This document shows positions 17,481-26,367 of a stretch of DNA of 50,750 nt, piece by piece. Position numbers and translations under genes: made by a program. This DNA is from an uncultured Selenomonadaceae bacterium (GTDB lineage Bacteria > Bacillota > Negativicutes > Selenomonadales > Selenomonadaceae), in NCBI GenBank assembly GCA_905234235.1, contig CAJOHN010000010.1, positions 1-50,750 on the forward strand, in the 5' to 3' direction. The notes under the pieces were generated by a model that was given only the letters and a program-made list of their open reading frames with translations, was not told where the DNA came from and ran no database searches. Numbering within the stretch: position 1 is the stretch's first letter; the number at the start of each line of letters is the position of its first letter.

Positions 17481-18538
17481 TCAATCACTATAGCCAAATT
17501 CTTTAGCTTTAGCGAAGTCTGCTTGCGCTTTCTTTTCATCGCCGAGTGCTTTATAAGCATTACCGCGATTGTAGTACGCTTTGTCATAATCTGGTCTGAG
17601 TTTTATAGCCTTGTTGTAGTCTTTAATTGCAAGCTTGTATTGCTTTAATCCTTGATAAGCATTGCCGCGATCATTATAAAAACCGACTAGATAAGGACTG
17701 AGTTCGATAGCTCTGTTGTAATCTTAAATAGCCTGTTCGTATTGTTCAAGTTTGTAATACGCATTTCCGCGAAAATCATACATAAAAGAATCACTTGGCT
17801 CTAATTGAATCGCTTTTGAATAGTCTTGAATCGCTTTTTCGTATTGCTCAAGATGATAATAATCACCAGCACGATTGCTGTATGCCTTTGCATTGTTGGG
17901 ATCAAGTTCAATCGCCTTTGTGTAATCGGCAATCGCCATATCTCTCTCATTTAAATTACTATAAGCGACACCACGAGTTAAATACAAATCAGAATTATTA
18001 GGTTTGAGTTGAATCGCTTTAGAATAATCATCAACAGCTTTGTCGTAATCGCCTTTAGCTTTGTAAATCATGCCACGAATTTCATAACCGTAATAGTCGT
18101 CTTGCACAAGCTGAATGTATCTGTTCAAATCTTCAATTGCTCGTTCGTGTTGGCTTAAATAAGAATATGCAAGCCCGCGAAAAGGATACGTTTTAAAGGA
18201 ATTTGGATTAAGTTCCAAAACTTTGGTGTAGTCTTGAATCGCTTGCTCATATTGACCTAAACAGAGATAAGCAAAACCGCGATTACCGTATATATTGTCA
18301 ACGTTTGGGGCAAGCTCGATAGCTTTATCATAATCTTGAATCGCCCGCTCCAATTGATGTAACTCGAAATATGCAAGACCCCGATTGTTGTAAGCGGCGG
18401 CATCATTCGGATCGAGTTCAATTGCTCTGGTACAAGTTTCAATTTCTTGTGTGGGATCAGCGGCATTAACGATTGACGACATAAACAAACCACCAGTGAT
18501 TAAGAAAACCGCCATTATCGCTCTTTACTACAGTACAT
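17481..18538 (-). pseudogene. Secreted TPR-repeat protein with nonsense codon and probable start-region frameshift
   Basis: A run of ~34-residue TPR units of the type AIQDYSKAIELDPN...AYxNRGxAY fills this gene after a signal-like N-terminus. At 17724-17726 a TAA replaces the expected Gln codon in the recurring AIQDY motif; the same frame then continues open through two more TPRs to TGA at 17481-17483. At the 5' end the best ribosome-binding site (GGGGG) precedes ATG 18538, which reads MYCSKER and stops, overlapping the ATG at 18515 that opens the TPR frame. A one-base shift there would join a charged N-terminus to the hydrophobic signal core. Two lesions suggest a recently decayed gene. Readthrough or reinitiation (TAATG) are alternatives. 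Confidence 0.7.
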
Positions 18539-18568
18539 AAAAATCGCCCCCAAGAAAAATTTTTAGGC

Positions 18569-18574
18569 ATTATA
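18569..18574 (-). promoter_or_regulatory. -10 box of the TPR pseudogene
   Basis: A perfect TATAAT on the minus strand, 31 bases upstream of ATG 18538. No good -35 is visible. Confidence 0.5.
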
Positions 18575-18590
18575 ACACAAAGCTTTAAAA

Positions 18591-18625
18591 TAAAAAATAC
18601 CTCCCCAAAAATTTTCGGGAAGGAT
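18591..18625 (-). terminator. Intrinsic terminator of sucC
   Basis: On the minus strand CCTTCCC pairs with GGGGAGG (one mismatch) around an A/T-rich loop, followed by TATTTTTTA. It starts about 20 bases after the sucC stop. Confidence 0.75.
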
Positions 18626-18645
18626 AAAAATTTTCCTGCTTATCT

Positions 18646-19830
18646 TTAAGCCGACTTGACGAGGCGAACAATTTCCGCCGCGCCGCCCTCCATAGTTTCA
18701 GCCATGATGACGTTGGCAATCGGCGAATCTTTAAGGATTTGTCTGCCGCGTTCGACGTTGGTACCTTCCAATCTTACGACGACGGGCACGGGCAACGATT
18801 TACCGTCGGGCGAGATGATTTTAGCGGCGTCGACGATACCTTGAGCAACGAGGTCGCATTTATTTATACCGCCGAAAATGTTTACGAAAATCCCTTTAGC
18901 CTGCCCGCCCTCCAACATAATTTTAAAAGCCTCAGCGATTTTTTCGGGTGTAGAATCGCCGCCAACGTCGAGGAAGTTAGCAGGTTCGCCGCCGAAATGT
19001 TTAAGGATGTCGACAGTCGCCATTGCCAAGCCCGCGCCGTTTACCATGCAAGCAACATTGCCGCCGAGATTAACATAATTCAAACCGAGTTTCGCCGCGT
19101 GAAGTTCCTTAGCATCTTCTTCGGTCTCGTCGCGGAGAGATTCGATATCGGGGTGGCGATAAAGCGCGCTGTCGTCGAAATTTAACTTGGCATCGAGTGC
19201 GATAACGTCATTTTCTTCCGTCAAGACGAGCGGATTAATTTCGGCGAGCGAACAATCCTTCTTGACAAACGCAACATAAAGATTCGTCATGAGCTTTGTA
19301 ACTTTGCGGATAACTTCCTTAGGGAAATTCAATTTGTAAGCCATGCGCGTTGCTTGGAAGGGCGCGAGCCCGACGGCAGGGTCAATATACTCTTTGAAAA
19401 TTTTTTCGGGCGTTTCAGCGGCGACTTTTTCGATTTCGACGCCGCCTTCCTCCGAGCCCATCATCACGACGCGAGCGGTTTTCCTATCGCCAACGAAGCT
19501 CAGATAATATTCTTTTTTAATGTTGGAGCCCGCCTCAATCAGCAGACGCTTAACGACTTTGCCCTCCGCGCCGGTTTGGTGAGTGACGAGAGTTTTGCCT
19601 AACAGCTCCTCAGCATATTGGCGGACTTCGTTGAGATTGTGAGCGAGTTTGACGCCGCCAGCTTTGCCGCGTCCGCCCGCGTGAATTTGTGCTTTGATGA
19701 CAGTAACGTCCGCGCCGAGCATTTGCGCTTGCTTAACAGCCTCCTCGACGCTGAACGCCGCGCCTCCGTCCGGAACGTTGACGCCGTAGCCGCGCAGAAT
19801 TGCTTTGCTTTGATATTCGTGAATGTTCAA
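18646..19830 (-). CDS. sucC: Succinate-CoA ligase (ADP-forming) beta subunit
   Basis: A 394-residue ATP-grasp protein that forms succinyl-CoA synthetase with SucD. Clear family segments are [40 protein letters not shown], the [11 protein letters not shown] loop and [17 protein letters not shown]. The length is normal. The start is TTG 19830, six bases after GGAGGCG, under a strong promoter at 19866-19894. A terminator follows the stop and no sucD lies on either side, which is unusual because the two subunits are normally adjacent. Confidence 0.95.
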   Translation of the reverse strand: MNIHEYQSKAILRGYGVNVPDGGAAFSVEEAVKQAQMLGADVTVIKAQIHAGGRGKAGGVKLAHNLNEVRQYAEELLGKTLVTHQTGAEGKVVKRLLIEAGSNIKKEYYLSFVGDRKTARVVMMGSEEGGVEIEKVAAETPEKIFKEYIDPAVGLAPFQATRMAYKLNFPKEVIRKVTKLMTNLYVAFVKKDCSLAEINPLVLTEENDVIALDAKLNFDDSALYRHPDIESLRDETEEDAKELHAAKLGLNYVNLGGNVACMVNGAGLAMATVDILKHFGGEPANFLDVGGDSTPEKIAEAFKIMLEGGQAKGIFVNIFGGINKCDLVAQGIVDAAKIISPDGKSLPVPVVVRLEGTNVERGRQILKDSPIANVIMAETMEGGAAEIVRLVKSA

Positions 19831-19865
19831 AGTATCGCCTCCAAAAATTTATTACGCTATTGATA

Positions 19866-19894
19866 ATTCTAGCAAGTTAATTTTTTGCAGTCAA
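19866..19894 (-). promoter_or_regulatory. Sigma-70 promoter for sucC
   Basis: On the minus strand TTGACT (19889-19894), 17-bp spacer, TAGAAT (19866-19871). Confidence 0.75.
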
Positions 19895-19899
19895 TCAGT

Positions 19900-20769
19900 T
19901 CAATGCCCTGACTTCTTGAAACGCCCGCCGACAATGTCATTGACAGGATAAATCGTGATAAAGGCGCGTTCGTCCATGTCAAGCACGATGCCTTTAAGTT
20001 TATCGACTTCCAAACGAGTAACGACGCAGTACAAAATTTCTTTGCTCTGACGAGTGTAACCGCCCTCGCCGTGCAATAAAGTTACGCCGCGCCCGAGCTT
20101 GGCATTTAATTCATCAGTCAATTCGTAGGGGACGTTCGTAACAATCATGACGGCGTACATTTCGTCGAGCCCCTTAATCACAACGTCAATCATCTTGGAA
20201 ATTACAAAGTAAGCGAAGAGCGAATACATAGCCTTATCCCAGCCGAATAAAAGTCCCGCGCCGCTTAGGATAAAAAGATTTATAAACATAACGACTTCGC
20301 CGACAGACCAGATAGTTTTTTTGTCAACGATAATCGCAACAATCTCCGTGCCGTCGAGAGAGCCGCCTGCCCGCATAATCAGCCCGACGCCGATACCGTC
20401 AATAATTCCGCCGAAAATCGCCGCGAGGAACGGATCCTCTGTTACTTGCGGATATTGCCCGACGACTTCAGACCAAACACTTAAAAAACAAATCGCAACA
20501 ATCGTCGAGATGACAAAAGCTTTGCCGATTTGCTTATAGGCGAGCCACAGGAACGGAATATTAAACGCGATAAGAAACACGCCCAGCGGTAAGCCCGTGA
20601 CGTATTGCGCCATAATCGATAAGCCAACAACGCCGCCGTCGATAACTTCATTTGGAATCAGAAAAAGTTCAAGACCAACCGCCGCGATAACCGCTCCGAT
20701 ACAAAGTTGAATATATTTCTTGACGTAAGCCGAAATGTTACTGCGATGAATTTTTTTATCAGTCAACAT
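19900..20769 (-). CDS. YitT-family membrane protein (DUF161/DUF2179)
   Basis: A 289-residue protein with about five transmembrane helices (residues ~15-180). The family motif LFLIPNEVIDGGVVGLSIMAQY and the GGSLDGTEI segment are present, and the cytosolic DUF2179 domain follows at the C-terminus (about 205-285). The function of YitT proteins is unknown; transport has been proposed. The start is ATG 20769 with GAGGTGATA upstream; the longer frame to 20829 would include its promoter. Confidence 0.9.
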   Translation of the reverse strand: MLTDKKIHRSNISAYVKKYIQLCIGAVIAAVGLELFLIPNEVIDGGVVGLSIMAQYVTGLPLGVFLIAFNIPFLWLAYKQIGKAFVISTIVAICFLSVWSEVVGQYPQVTEDPFLAAIFGGIIDGIGVGLIMRAGGSLDGTEIVAIIVDKKTIWSVGEVVMFINLFILSGAGLLFGWDKAMYSLFAYFVISKMIDVVIKGLDEMYAVMIVTNVPYELTDELNAKLGRGVTLLHGEGGYTRQSKEILYCVVTRLEVDKLKGIVLDMDERAFITIYPVNDIVGGRFKKSGH

Positions 20770-20784
20770 TATCACCTCGCCGCG

Positions 20785-20813
20785 ATTATAAATTAACTGC
20801 CGCATATGTGCAA
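20785..20813 (-). promoter_or_regulatory. Sigma-70 promoter for the yitT-family gene
   Basis: On the minus strand TTGCAC (20808-20813), 17-bp spacer, TATAAT (20785-20790). It lies in the divergent gap to the HD-GYP gene. Confidence 0.78.
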
Positions 20814-20889
20814 TGAATTTTATCAGCAACGCAGGAATTTCAATCTACGCGGCAAATAGACTTGTAGTTTCAAGCAAGGAGGAGATGGG

Positions 20890-21975
20890 ATGCTCAAATC
20901 TTACGACGTAACGGAGCTCCGCTCAGGAATGTTGGTCGGGCGGGCGGTTAAAGATTTGGATGGTAAAACGTTAATCCCCGCCAATGTCAAGCTCACAAGT
21001 GAAATGCTTGATAATCTGCGCGGCAAAAATGTTTTCTCGGTTTATATCGACGTGACGCCCGAAGACTACGCGCCTGTTAAAGACAAGCAGGAACATTTAC
21101 TCGACGTCGATTATCTTAAGTGCTACAAGAAATGTTTTGGCGTCACGCAGAATATTTATTACGGCTTCGCGAACACCGGCAAGTTAGACATGGCGGAGCT
21201 GGCTGAACTGATTCGGGCGCAAAATATTTCGGAGCTGTGCGACGACGGCGCGAAGGCTATCACGCAAATTCACAACATGAAACGCGACGGCGATTACGTA
21301 ATTCATCACGCGCTCAACGTCGGAATTTTAGCGGGGATTATGGCGCATTGGTTGGATTATAAAGCAAAACAGGTCGGCGAATTGGTTATAACGGGCTTGC
21401 TGAGTGAAATTGGTAAAATGCAAATCTCTAAAGGTATCCTAAACAAAACCGGCAAGCTCGACGAGGAAGAATTGGCGGAAGTTCGTAAGCACGTCGTCTA
21501 CGGCTACGCAATGCTGATAAATTCGCCGCTTAAAAATTTAAAAAATGTTCTGCTCGGCGTTTTACATCACCATGAACGTTGCGACGGTTCGGGCTATCCG
21601 AGCAAATTGGTTGGCGATAAAATTAACGACTTCGGGAAGGTTATCGCGATACTCGACATTTACGACGCGATGGCTACCAATCGTTCCTACGCCAAGAGAA
21701 ATTCGCCCTTCGACATTATAAAAGTTCTTTACGGCGACGCGCTCGGCGGCAAATTGGATACGCGTTTCGTCGTCGTGTTCGTGAAAAAACTTTTGCAATC
21801 TATTAACGGCAGTTGGGTTGGCTTAAGCGACGGGCAACGCGCTAAGATTGTTTATCTTGACGATTCGCGAGTTACGAATTTGCCTGTCGTGCAGACGACT
21901 AAGGATGAATTTATTGATTTAAACAGGCGCACCGATTTGAAAGTCGACGCGCTCTTGACCGCCAATGAAGTCTAA
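20890..21975 (+). CDS. HD-GYP family protein with degenerate HD motif
   Basis: A 361-residue protein. An N-terminal domain of the kind preceding many HD-GYP domains (about 1-100) is followed by an HD-GYP domain (about 130-310). [11 protein letters not shown] is intact at about 227-237. The metal-binding His-Asp dyad, normally in LLHDIGK, reads LLSEIGK (Ser172-Glu173). HD-GYP proteins hydrolyse cyclic di-GMP; loss of the His should impair or abolish catalysis, so this copy may be a sensor or may use another metal set. GGAGG precedes ATG 20890. Its 3' end overlaps uvrB by 11 bp. Confidence 0.85.
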   Translation: MLKSYDVTELRSGMLVGRAVKDLDGKTLIPANVKLTSEMLDNLRGKNVFSVYIDVTPEDYAPVKDKQEHLLDVDYLKCYKKCFGVTQNIYYGFANTGKLDMAELAELIRAQNISELCDDGAKAITQIHNMKRDGDYVIHHALNVGILAGIMAHWLDYKAKQVGELVITGLLSEIGKMQISKGILNKTGKLDEEELAEVRKHVVYGYAMLINSPLKNLKNVLLGVLHHHERCDGSGYPSKLVGDKINDFGKVIAILDIYDAMATNRSYAKRNSPFDIIKVLYGDALGGKLDTRFVVVFVKKLLQSINGSWVGLSDGQRAKIVYLDDSRVTNLPVVQTTKDEFIDLNRRTDLKVDALLTANEV

Positions 21976-23947
21976 AAAATTTAAAGTCGTATCGACGTTC
22001 CAACCGACGGGCGACCAACCTCAAGCGATAGATTCATTAGCGGAAGGGCTTGACGATGGTTTGATGTCGCAAGTTTTATTGGGCGCGACGGGCACAGGCA
22101 AAACTTTTACAATCGCCAAAGTTATCGAACGCATTCAGTTGCCGACGTTGGTTATTGCTCACAACAAAACTTTAGCCGCGCAACTTGCCGCCGAGTTCAA
22201 AAGTTTTTTCCCCGATAATTATGTCGGCTACTTCGTCAGCTACTACGATTATTATCAGCCCGAAGCGTACATTGCCGCCACCGACACTTACATTGAGAAG
22301 GACGCCGCGATTAACGACGAGATTGACCAAATGCGCCACTCTGCCACGTGCAGTTTATTTGAACGGCGCGACGTTATAATTGTGGCGAGCGTCTCTTGTA
22401 TTTACGGCTTAGGTTCGCCCGAAAGTTATTATAAGTTGTTGTTACACCTGCGCGGCGGACAAATTATTTCTCGCGATAAAATTTTACGGCGGCTGATTGA
22501 AATTCGCTACACTCGCAACGACATGATTATTGAACGCGGAAATTTCAGAGTGCGCGGCGATACAATCGAAGTGACGCCTGCGGGCTATAACGGGCGGGCG
22601 ATTAGGATTGAACTTTTCGGCGACGAGATAGATAAAATTAGCGAGTTTGAAATTTTGACGGGCAAAGTTATCGGGCGACGCGACGAAATTTTTATTTTTC
22701 CCGCGTCCCATTACGTGACTGATGCTTTTGATTTGGAACAGGCAGAAAAAAATATTCGCGCCGAAATGTCCGCGCAGGTTGAAAATTTCACGGCGCAAGG
22801 AAAATTGATTGAGGCGCAGAGGATTGAACAGCGGACGCGTTTTGATTTGGAAATGATGGCGGAGATGGGCTACTGTTCGGGGATAGAAAATTATTCGCGG
22901 CATTTGACGGGCAGAGCAGAGGGTGAGCCGCCATTCACGTTGATAGATTATTTCCCGGAAAAATTTTTGACAGTAATAGATGAATCGCACGTGACGTTGC
23001 CGCAACTTCGAGCGATGTACGCGGGCGACCAATCGCGGAAAAATTCTTTGATAGAAAACGGATTCAGATTGCCGAGCGCACGTGATAACCGAACGCTGAC
23101 TTTCGACGAGTTCAACGAAAAAATTTCACAGATAATCTTTGTGAGCGCGACGCCAGCCGAATATGAACTTGCCGCGTCGCAAAACACGGTTGAACAAATC
23201 ATACGCCCGACGGGTTTGCTTGATCCGCTTGTCGAAGTGCGCCCGATAGAAAATCAAATCGACGATTTAATTTCAGAGATAAATTTGCGTGTGGCGGCGA
23301 ACGAACGAGTTTTAATCACGACGTTGACGAAAAAATTTGCGGAGGAATTAACGGATTATCTGAGCGGCGTAAAAATTCGCGTGAAGTATTTGCATTCGGA
23401 CGTAGTGACATTGGAACGGGCAGAAATAATTCACGACCTCCGCGCAGGAAAGTTTGACGTGTTAGTCGGGATAAATTTATTGCGCGAGGGTTTGGACATG
23501 CCGGAAGTGTCGTTGATAGCGATTTTGGACGCGGATAAGGAAAGATTTCTGCGTTCGGAAACGTCGTTGATTCAAACAATCGGACGGGCGGCGCGTAATG
23601 TTCACGGCAAAGTAATTTTGTACGCGGACAAGGTAACTGACTCAATGCGGCGGGCGATGGAAGAAACTTTACGGCGGCGGACGATTCAAGAGGCTTACAA
23701 TAAAAAATTCCACGTGACACCGCGAACGATTCAAAAGCCGATAGCACCGCTGATAGAATTGCCGCTAAAAAAATCTGCTAAGAAACCTCAATCGGCGAGC
23801 GAGTTGATAAAAAAATTAACGCCCGCGCAGAAAAAAAATTTAGTCAAAAGTTTAACGGCGGAAATGCGGGAGGCGTCGCGAGCTTTGGAATTTGAACGTG
23901 CCGCTGAACTTCGAGACATAATCCTAAAGCTTGAGGAACACTTGTAA
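21965..23947 (+). CDS. uvrB: Excinuclease ABC subunit B
   Basis: A 660-residue nucleotide-excision repair helicase-like protein of normal length. Walker A is GATGTGKT (40-47), and the beta-hairpin region [11 protein letters not shown] is intact. [12 protein letters not shown] holds the DExx-type Walker B, and QTIGRAARN is motif VI. The C-terminal UVR domain that binds UvrC is at about 620-655 ([22 protein letters not shown]). It starts inside the end of the HD-GYP gene. No uvrA or uvrC follows; the next gene has its own promoter overlapping the uvrB stop. Confidence 0.96.
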   Translation: MKSKKFKVVSTFQPTGDQPQAIDSLAEGLDDGLMSQVLLGATGTGKTFTIAKVIERIQLPTLVIAHNKTLAAQLAAEFKSFFPDNYVGYFVSYYDYYQPEAYIAATDTYIEKDAAINDEIDQMRHSATCSLFERRDVIIVASVSCIYGLGSPESYYKLLLHLRGGQIISRDKILRRLIEIRYTRNDMIIERGNFRVRGDTIEVTPAGYNGRAIRIELFGDEIDKISEFEILTGKVIGRRDEIFIFPASHYVTDAFDLEQAEKNIRAEMSAQVENFTAQGKLIEAQRIEQRTRFDLEMMAEMGYCSGIENYSRHLTGRAEGEPPFTLIDYFPEKFLTVIDESHVTLPQLRAMYAGDQSRKNSLIENGFRLPSARDNRTLTFDEFNEKISQIIFVSATPAEYELAASQNTVEQIIRPTGLLDPLVEVRPIENQIDDLISEINLRVAANERVLITTLTKKFAEELTDYLSGVKIRVKYLHSDVVTLERAEIIHDLRAGKFDVLVGINLLREGLDMPEVSLIAILDADKERFLRSETSLIQTIGRAARNVHGKVILYADKVTDSMRRAMEETLRRRTIQEAYNKKFHVTPRTIQKPIAPLIELPLKKSAKKPQSASELIKKLTPAQKKNLVKSLTAEMREASRALEFERAAELRDIILKLEEHL

Positions 23948-23971
23948 AAAATTGCCGCGTTGTGATATTAT
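23942..23971 (+). promoter_or_regulatory. Possible promoter for the signalling operon
   Basis: TTGTAA (23942-23947, overlapping the uvrB stop), 18-bp spacer, TATTAT (23966-23971), 37 bases before ATG 24008. Confidence 0.45.
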
Positions 23972-24007
23972 CGCGAAAAAATTTTTGGCTGATTGCGGGG
24001 AAGCAAA

Positions 24008-25636
24008 ATGGCAAAAGATAATTTTTTGGGCAAGAAATATTTATACGAGGTATTGCCGATGTTGAAGTGGTTATCCGAGCAAGTACCGGGCGGATTTTTC
24101 GTTTACTCTGCCAAAGAACCTTACGAACTTTTCTACGCCAACAGCGAAGTTCTGGACATTTACGGTTGTGCGGATTTGGAGGAGTTCAAAGAGCTGACGG
24201 GCTACACGTTTCGCGGAATGGTTTATCCCGATGATTTTGCTGAAATTCAATCGTCAATCGAGGAGCAAATCGCCAATCCCGATAATGACCGCCTCGACCA
24301 CGTGGAGTATCGAATCACGCGCAAGGATGGCGAAATTCGTTGGATTGACGATTACGGGCACTTTGCTACCTTCCCCGAACACGGCGACGCTTTTTACGTT
24401 TTTATCAGCGACATAACCGAACGGCGGCAAATGCAGGAGGAAAAGTTGCGCATGGAGATAGAATTGGATAAAGCAAAGCAAGCGAACGAAGTTAAGGCGG
24501 CGTTCCTGTTCAATATTTCGCACGATATTTTAACGCCGCTCAATTCAATCAGAGGCTTTACGGAATTGGCACTGCGACATCTAAACGAGCCCGAACTTTT
24601 AAAAAATTATCTGGCGAACGTCGACGAAAGTAGCCGTCAAATGCTCACGTTGATTAATGACTTGCTTGACATGAGCAAGATAACTTACGGCAAAACACAG
24701 TTGAGAAATGAAATTTGCGACTTGGCGGAACAAGTTCAAAGCGTCCTGCAAATCTTTAAGCAACGGGCGGAAGCTAAAAATATTTCTCTGGAAAGTTCAA
24801 TCGATTTGCCGCGTGAACTCGTCTACACCGACGACGTGAACCTTAGGAAAATTCTCTCCGCGCTGATTGATAACGCTATAAAATTTACGCCGAGCGGCGG
24901 GCACGTCAAAGTTACGGCGCGCAAGAAAAAAGTTTCTGATTCGGGCTACGTTCGTTGCGAGTTCATTGTTGAAGACGACGGCATTGGTATCGACGAAAAT
25001 TTTATGAAGCGCATGTACGAGAGCTTTGAACGCGAGGAAACTTCGACTAAAAGCGGCATTCAAGGCACGGGGCTCGGCTTGACGATAACTAAAAAACTTC
25101 TCGACGCGATGGGCGGTTCAATCGACGCCGTCAGCAAAAAAGGCGCGGGCTCAACTTTTACCGTCGGCTTGCCGTTCAAAATTTATCGCGAGAATGACGA
25201 TAACGCCGTTGCCATTGAAAAAATTTCCGACGATAACAATCTGAGCAATCGAATTCTTCTGGTTGATGATATTGAACTTAATCGAATGCTCGCCGAAACA
25301 ATTTTGGAGGAGTCGGGCTTTTCAGTTGAGACGGTTGCCGACGGCGTGGAAGCTGTGGAAGTTTTTATTAAGCACCCGCCCGGTTATTACGATTTAGTTT
25401 TAATGGATATTCAAATGCCGATAATGAATGGTTACGAAGCGACGCGCGCAATCCGTGCCCTTGACCGCCTCGACGCTAAAGTCCTGCCGATTATCGCGCT
25501 GAGTGCCAACAGTCGCGACGAAGATAAACGCATGAGTATGGAGAGCGGCATGAATTATCACATTGCCAAGCCCTTCGACGTTATGCAACTTATTACCGCT
25601 GTCAACAAATATATCGCTGCAAGAAAGGAAATGTAA
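24008..25636 (+). CDS. PAS hybrid histidine kinase with C-terminal receiver domain
   Basis: A 542-residue hybrid kinase without membrane segments. A PAS domain (about 18-145) ends in the DITERR motif. The HisKA phosphoacceptor is His172 in SHDILTPLN, where most relatives have Arg instead of Leu. The HATPase domain has N-box DNAIKF, DDGIGID and GTGLGL. The receiver domain (about 415-535) has phosphoacceptor Asp467 in LMDIQMPIMNG. It is probably the cytosolic input to the STAS/RsbW/PP2C genes that follow at 1-15 bp spacing. I prefer ATG 24008 over TTG 23993. Confidence 0.9.
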   Translation: MAKDNFLGKKYLYEVLPMLKWLSEQVPGGFFVYSAKEPYELFYANSEVLDIYGCADLEEFKELTGYTFRGMVYPDDFAEIQSSIEEQIANPDNDRLDHVEYRITRKDGEIRWIDDYGHFATFPEHGDAFYVFISDITERRQMQEEKLRMEIELDKAKQANEVKAAFLFNISHDILTPLNSIRGFTELALRHLNEPELLKNYLANVDESSRQMLTLINDLLDMSKITYGKTQLRNEICDLAEQVQSVLQIFKQRAEAKNISLESSIDLPRELVYTDDVNLRKILSALIDNAIKFTPSGGHVKVTARKKKVSDSGYVRCEFIVEDDGIGIDENFMKRMYESFEREETSTKSGIQGTGLGLTITKKLLDAMGGSIDAVSKKGAGSTFTVGLPFKIYRENDDNAVAIEKISDDNNLSNRILLVDDIELNRMLAETILEESGFSVETVADGVEAVEVFIKHPPGYYDLVLMDIQMPIMNGYEATRAIRALDRLDAKVLPIIALSANSRDEDKRMSMESGMNYHIAKPFDVMQLITAVNKYIAARKEM

Positions 25637-25637
25637 A

Positions 25638-25934
25638 ATGGAAATCAAACAGGAACAATCCGGCAACGCATTGACAATCAAAGTTATCGGGAGGCTCGAC
25701 GCGGCAAGTGCGCCGGAACTTTCCAAAGTATTAACAACCGCGCTCGACGGAATAACAGATTTAACATTCGATTTAGCGGAACTCAAATACATTGCGTCAG
25801 CGGGACTGCGCGTCTTACTCGTGGCTCAAAAGCGTATGAATAAACAAGGCGCGATGAAACTTACCAACGTCAGCGAATCGGTTTTGGAAGTTTTAGACAT
25901 GACGGGTTTCGCGAGTTTAATGACGATTGTTTGA
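25638..25934 (+). CDS. STAS-domain anti-sigma factor antagonist
   Basis: A 98-residue single STAS domain of the SpoIIAA/RsbV type. The strand pattern LTIKVIGRLDAASAPEL is followed by LTFDLAELKYIASAGLRVLL, whose Ser before Ala-Gly is the usual phosphoacceptor. In partner switching, the unphosphorylated form binds the kinase encoded next. ATG 25638 follows the kinase stop by one base. Confidence 0.92.
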   Translation: MEIKQEQSGNALTIKVIGRLDAASAPELSKVLTTALDGITDLTFDLAELKYIASAGLRVLLVAQKRMNKQGAMKLTNVSESVLEVLDMTGFASLMTIV

Positions 25935-25949
25935 CGGAGAAATTTTTTT

Positions 25950-26357
25950 ATGGAAAGAATTACGATTGAGGCGACGGTTGAGAATTTGCAGAAGGTTATA
26001 GACTTCGCGACGGAACAACTTGAGGCTCACGATTTTCCGATGAAAATTTTAATGCAGTTGGAACTTGTTATCGAAGAAGTTTTTGTGAACATTTCAAGCT
26101 ACGCCTATCATCCTGAAATTGGCTCGGCGACTTTTTGCGTTGAGTTTGAAGAAAATCCTTCCGCTGTTTTGATGACATTCATTGACGGCGGCAAACCTTA
26201 CAATCCTCTTGAAAAACCCGATCCCGATACGACGCTTGCCCTTGAAGAACGCGACATTGGCGGGCTGGGGATTTTCCTCGTCAAAAAGAATGTCGACGAA
26301 GTTGCTTACGAATATTCCGGCGGCAATAATATTCTGCGCTTGAAAAAATTTTTCTGA
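25950..26357 (+). CDS. RsbW/SpoIIAB-like anti-sigma serine kinase
   Basis: A 135-residue HATPase_c_2 (GHKL) protein. The N-box is ELVIEEVFVNISSYAY, G1 is DGGKPYNPL and G2 is GGLGIFLVKK. It should phosphorylate the STAS protein and bind an output partner. No sigma factor is encoded nearby, so the partner is unknown. The start has a spaced GGAG upstream and a 15-bp gap to the STAS gene. Confidence 0.92.
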   Translation: MERITIEATVENLQKVIDFATEQLEAHDFPMKILMQLELVIEEVFVNISSYAYHPEIGSATFCVEFEENPSAVLMTFIDGGKPYNPLEKPDPDTTLALEERDIGGLGIFLVKKNVDEVAYEYSGGNNILRLKKFF

Positions 26358-26367
26358 GGTCGCGCCG

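Noticed and set aside
17481-18538. The TPR gene as a possible CRISPR-like repeat array because of its regular DNA repeats.
   Set aside because: The ~102-bp period encodes 34-residue TPR units in frame; there are no unique spacers.
16967-19790. Long gaps without the CTGCGCGG motif (also 23831-26582 and 47962-50750) as markers of foreign DNA.
   Set aside because: With a mean spacing near 0.94 kb, two or three gaps of about 2.8 kb are expected by chance among 54 copies, so they do not by themselves mark islands.
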